From Parvibaculum sp. (lineage in GTDB: Bacteria > Pseudomonadota > Alphaproteobacteria > Parvibaculales > Parvibaculaceae): a stretch of 6,825 bases of DNA. The stretch spans positions 1 to 6,825 of the forward strand of contig JAGUWA010000100.1 in assembly GCA_020062605.1 (NCBI GenBank). Direction: 5' to 3'. Both the position numbers and the translations under genes were made by a program. This document shows positions 4,359 through 6,825 of this stretch, piece after piece. The notes under the pieces were generated by a model, which did not search any database, was not told the origin of the DNA, and saw nothing but the letters and a program-made list of their open reading frames with translations. Numbering within the stretch: the stretch's first letter is position 1; the number at the start of each line of letters is the position of its first letter.

Positions 4359-5963
4359 GTGGGGAGCAAGGCTGAGTGGTGGAAGGGCGCGGTGGTCTAT
4401 CAGATCTATCCGCGCAGTTTCCGCGACACGAACGGGGACGGCATCGGCGACCTGAAGGGCATCGAAGAGAAGCTCGACCATGTGGCGGGGCTCGGGGCCG
4501 ACGCGATCTGGCTGTCGCCCTTCTACCCGTCGCCCAACAAGGATTTCGGCTACGACGTGTCGGATTATTGCGACGTCGCGCCCGAGATGGGGACGCTTGC
4601 CGATTTCGACCGGCTGGTCGCGGCGACGCACAAGCGCGGCATGAAGCTCATCGTGGACCAGGTGCTGGCGCATACGTCGGAGCAGCATCCATGGTTTCAG
4701 GAGAGCCAGCTTTCGGCGAGCAACGCGAAGTCGGACTGGTATGTCTGGGCCGACGCGAAGGAAGACGGGACGGTGCCGAACAACTGGCTTTCGGCCTTTG
4801 GCGGGCCGGCCTGGTCGTGGAACCCGGTGCGGCGGCAGTACTATCACCACAAGTTTCTGAAGAGCCAGCCGAAGCTCAACTTCCACAATGAGGAAGTGGT
4901 GGAGGCCTGCATGAACGTGCTGCGCTTCTGGCTCGACCGCGGGGTGGACGGCTTCCGGCTCGATGTGGCGAATGCCTATCTGCACGACGCAACACTTGCC
5001 GACAATCCGCCGCTGCCGATGGAAAAGCGGAGCTTCATGGATTGGGCGCATGCGCCGAGGCTGCAACAGCATATCCACGATGCGAACCGCGAAGAGAACG
5101 AATGGGCGATGAAGCGCGTGCGCGCCGTGATGGAGGAATATGACGAGCGGCTCGCCTTCGGCGAGTTCTCGGAGCGGCAGGAAATGCTTGGGCTTTACGC
5201 GGGCGGGCTGGAACGGCTGCACACGGGCTATACGTTCCACTTCCTCGAAGACTGGAGTTTCGAGCCGCCGGTGTTCCGCGAATATTACGAGGAACTGCTG
5301 GCGCCGCTCGTCGACCTCTTTCCCTGCGTGACGTTTTCCAATCACGACATCGTGCGGCCGGTGACGCGCTGGGGCGGGGGGCAGGGCGACGACGCGCTGG
5401 CGAAGCTCGCGCTCACGATCCTCGTCGCGCTCAAGGGCACGGTGCTGATGTATCAGGGCGAGGAGTTGGGGCTGCCGGAGGTGGATCTCGACCGGAAAGA
5501 CATCAAGGACCCGGTGGGCGATCTTTATTTCCCGTGGGTGAAGGGGCGCGACGGTTGCCGCACGCCGATGCCCTGGGAAGCGCAGGCGGACGGCGCGGGG
5601 TTCACGAACGGCACGCCGTGGCTGCCGATACCGGATTATCACAAGGTGCGGGCGGCGGATGTACAAGCAGGCGACAAGAACTCCGTGCTGGCGCATGCGA
5701 GGCAAGTCGTGGCGCTTCGCAAGGCGCATCCGGCGCTGAAGCTGGGGGACATTCGGTTCATCGACACGGAAGGGAAGGTGCTCGCCTTTACGCGGGAGGC
5801 GCAGGGCGAGAAGCTGCTTTGCGTGTTCAATCTCAGTACCGACGCGGCGAGCTTCAGTCTGCCGGAGGGGGCAGGCGAGGCTGTGTTCGGACTCGGCGAG
5901 GTGAAGCGGGAGGGCGGTGCGTTGTCGCTGAGAGCGCGTGGCGGGGCGATTTTCGAGCTGTAG
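4359..5963 (+). CDS. GH13 alpha-glucosidase
   Basis: The 534-residue protein is a retaining glycoside hydrolase of family 13 that releases glucose from the non-reducing ends of alpha-glucosides such as maltose, sucrose or isomaltose. The N-terminus VVYQIYPRSF (12-21) is followed by a Ca-binding loop, DTNGDGIGDL (23-32). The conserved GH13 regions are VDQVLAHTS (99-107), GFRLDVAN (198-205, nucleophile Asp202), FGEFSE (267-272, acid/base Glu269) and FSNHD (326-330, transition-state Asp330). QPKLNFHN (170-177) precedes the nucleophile, as in alpha-glucosidases. The C-terminal beta-sandwich spans about 460-534. Length fits the GH13_23-like group of about 540 residues. The start is GTG 4359, with AGGGG (4347-4351) seven bases upstream; a nearby ATG at 4352 is out of frame. 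There is no signal peptide, so it is cytoplasmic and presumably fed by a sugar importer elsewhere. No transporter or regulator is adjacent, so this is not an agl-type operon. Confidence 0.95.
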   Translation: MGSKAEWWKGAVVYQIYPRSFRDTNGDGIGDLKGIEEKLDHVAGLGADAIWLSPFYPSPNKDFGYDVSDYCDVAPEMGTLADFDRLVAATHKRGMKLIVDQVLAHTSEQHPWFQESQLSASNAKSDWYVWADAKEDGTVPNNWLSAFGGPAWSWNPVRRQYYHHKFLKSQPKLNFHNEEVVEACMNVLRFWLDRGVDGFRLDVANAYLHDATLADNPPLPMEKRSFMDWAHAPRLQQHIHDANREENEWAMKRVRAVMEEYDERLAFGEFSERQEMLGLYAGGLERLHTGYTFHFLEDWSFEPPVFREYYEELLAPLVDLFPCVTFSNHDIVRPVTRWGGGQGDDALAKLALTILVALKGTVLMYQGEELGLPEVDLDRKDIKDPVGDLYFPWVKGRDGCRTPMPWEAQADGAGFTNGTPWLPIPDYHKVRAADVQAGDKNSVLAHARQVVALRKAHPALKLGDIRFIDTEGKVLAFTREAQGEKLLCVFNLSTDAASFSLPEGAGEAVFGLGEVKREGGALSLRARGGAIFEL

Positions 5964-5970
5964 CGCCCCG

Positions 5971-6034
5971 ATCACGTCCACCCCTGCGGCGAGAGGTTCT
6001 GCGAGTGGGCCCCGGCCTGCGCCGGGGTGACACC
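5971..6034. repeat. REP-like GC-rich repeat with hairpin
   Basis: The gap between two convergent genes contains CCCCGGC (6010-6016) and GCCGGGG (6021-6027), a perfect 7-bp stem with the loop CTGC, flanked by GGG and GTGAC. On the minus strand GTCACCCCGGCGCAGGC resembles dispersed intergenic repeats common in alphaproteobacterial genomes. The sequence from about 5971 to 6009 appears to belong to the same unit. Only one copy is in the window, so repeat status comes from recalled resemblance. Confidence 0.55.
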
Positions 6035-6042
6035 TTATTTTT
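6010..6042 (+). terminator. Possible terminator of the alpha-glucosidase gene
   Basis: The REP-like hairpin (6010-6027) lies 46 bases past the alpha-glucosidase stop. A T-rich stretch, TTATTTTTTG, begins at 6035, seven bases after the stem. The gap makes it an imperfect intrinsic terminator, and the T-run also encodes the end of the convergent gene. It may stop readthrough from both sides. Confidence 0.35.
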
Positions 6043-6825
6043 TGTCTGCGCGGGCCTTGAATTCCGCCTGCGTGTCTATGTCCGTGAGCGCGGCGTCGTC
6101 TGGCATCGGGACTTCGCAGACGGCGTCGGCGTTTTCGCCGATCAGGTGCTTTGCGCCGGTGTCGCCCTTCACTCCCATCATCGCGTCGAACCAGTCGCGG
6201 CCCCAAAGGACGGGGTTGCCGCGTTTGCCGGAAACGGTCGGTACGCAGATGGTGCGGCCTTCTTCCGGATCGAAGGCGGCGATGAGGCGGTCGAGATGGC
6301 TTGCGCGGATGTCCGGCATGTCGCCGAGGCAGACGAGCGCGCCGTCGACATCTTCGGGCAGGGCGGCGAGGCCGGCGTGCAGCGATGTGGAGAGGCCTTC
6401 GGCATAGTCCGGATTGTGAACGAACATGACGTCCTTGCCGGCAAGGACGGTGCGGACCTGATTGTCCGCATTGCCGGTGACGACGATGACGGGTGCGGCG
6501 CCGCTCGCAATCGCGGCATCGACGACATGAGCGACCATCGGTTTGCCGTCGAGCGGCATCAGAAGTTTGCTCGGGACGCCGGCGTCTTCGCTCTTCATGC
6601 GGGTGGATCGGCCCGCCGCCAGAATGATAGCGGCAATGCGCGCGCGGGCGCCCGGCGCGGCAGCACCTTCGCGGGGCTGGGGCCGTGTCGGGATTTCCTT
6701 CAGGAGGCCGCCCAATCCCATTCCCATGATGTCCTGCGGCGAGACTTCGAGCCCCGCGACGAGGCGGGCGAGCACCCAGTCGAACCCGTTGAGCTTGGGC
6801 GAGCGGGCGCAGCCGGGAAGGCCGA
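6035..6825 (-). CDS. Molybdopterin-binding/MocA-like NTP-transferase fusion protein, C-terminal part (partial)
   Basis: The frame is open to the window edge, so the start lies outside; the GTG at 6775 is internal. Visible are 262 residues. The first stretch, GLPGCARSPKLNGFDWVL, is the end of a MogA/MoeA-like molybdopterin-binding domain as found in alphaproteobacterial two-domain proteins. A linker (about 6700-6645) leads to a MobA/MocA-type nucleotidyltransferase: AAIILAAGRSTRM (6634-6596), PSKLLMPLDGKPM for the metal-dependent NTP site, NPDYAEGLSTSLHAGL, CLGDMPDI, GKRGNPVLWG and GDTGAKHLI. Free MocA transfers CMP to molybdopterin for xanthine dehydrogenase or aldehyde oxidase family enzymes. 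The fusion probably couples molybdenum insertion or cofactor binding to that cytidylyl transfer. The stop (6035-6037) abuts the REP-like hairpin. Confidence 0.88.
   Translation of the reverse strand, partial: GLPGCARSPKLNGFDWVLARLVAGLEVSPQDIMGMGLGGLLKEIPTRPQPREGAAAPGARARIAAIILAAGRSTRMKSEDAGVPSKLLMPLDGKPMVAHVVDAAIASGAAPVIVVTGNADNQVRTVLAGKDVMFVHNPDYAEGLSTSLHAGLAALPEDVDGALVCLGDMPDIRASHLDRLIAAFDPEEGRTICVPTVSGKRGNPVLWGRDWFDAMMGVKGDTGAKHLIGENADAVCEVPMPDDAALTDIDTQAEFKARADKK

Noticed and set aside
4335..6206. 623-codon open frame antisense to the alpha-glucosidase gene
   Set aside because: It is composed almost wholly of Arg, Pro, His, Leu and Val, lacks any recognisable domain, and mirrors the GC3-rich alpha-glucosidase codons. 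It is a compositional shadow.
6035..6775. A complete 246-residue MocA-like protein starting at GTG 6775
   Set aside because: The frame stays open upstream to the window edge and encodes the conserved GLPGCARSPKLNGFDW segment, so the GTG is an internal Val codon.
1..6825. CRISPR array, insertion sequence or integrase gene
   Set aside because: No regularly spaced direct repeats of 25-40 bases, no transposase or recombinase motifs and no terminal inverted repeats with target duplication are visible.

Overview
The window looks like a high-GC alphaproteobacterial chromosome. The evidence is a molybdopterin-binding/NTP-transferase fusion with the GLPGCARSPKLNGFDWVL junction, an alphaproteobacterial-style Sir2 deacylase, a GC-rich REP-like hairpin of the kind scattered through these genomes, and strong GC3 bias that opens long antisense frames. 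The genus cannot be fixed from the sequence.

Layout: (1) 1-112 is the C-terminal tail of RecJ, followed by a hairpin and a well-formed promoter for a tRNA-Glu(TTC) gene at 231-305. (2) 306-1800 lies directly downstream of the tRNA and looks like an accessory insertion. It holds four small minus-strand genes of unknown function in two pairs (920-355 and 1680-1211). Each pair is joined by an ATGA start/stop overlap. The second pair encodes a Trp-rich two-helix membrane protein plus a 62-residue protein and ends at a clear intrinsic terminator. Several unexplained repeats and palindromes lie here, and no integrase is visible. (3) 1894-2709, minus strand: a small secreted protein, possibly made from a leaderless mRNA, and glyoxalase I (gloA). 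(4) 2786-3526, plus strand: a Sir2-family NAD-dependent deacylase, divergent from gloA. (5) 3531-4265, minus strand: a short-chain-dehydrogenase-fold protein with the full sequence signature of a halohydrin dehalogenase (T-x4-F-x-G and S-x12-Y-x3-R) in place of the NAD(P)-binding motif. (6) 4359-5963, plus strand: a GH13 alpha-glucosidase with all catalytic residues. (7) 5964-6034: a REP-like hairpin. (8) 6035-6825, minus strand: the C-terminal part of a molybdenum-cofactor fusion protein that runs off the window.

Regions 3-8 read as ordinary single-gene housekeeping and metabolic loci rather than one pathway. GloA (methylglyoxal) and the halohydrin dehalogenase (halohydrins and epoxides) both deal with reactive small electrophiles, but their transcripts are separate and a functional link is only a guess. 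The best candidates for something undescribed are the halohydrin dehalogenase-like enzyme and the paired small genes downstream of tRNA-Glu.
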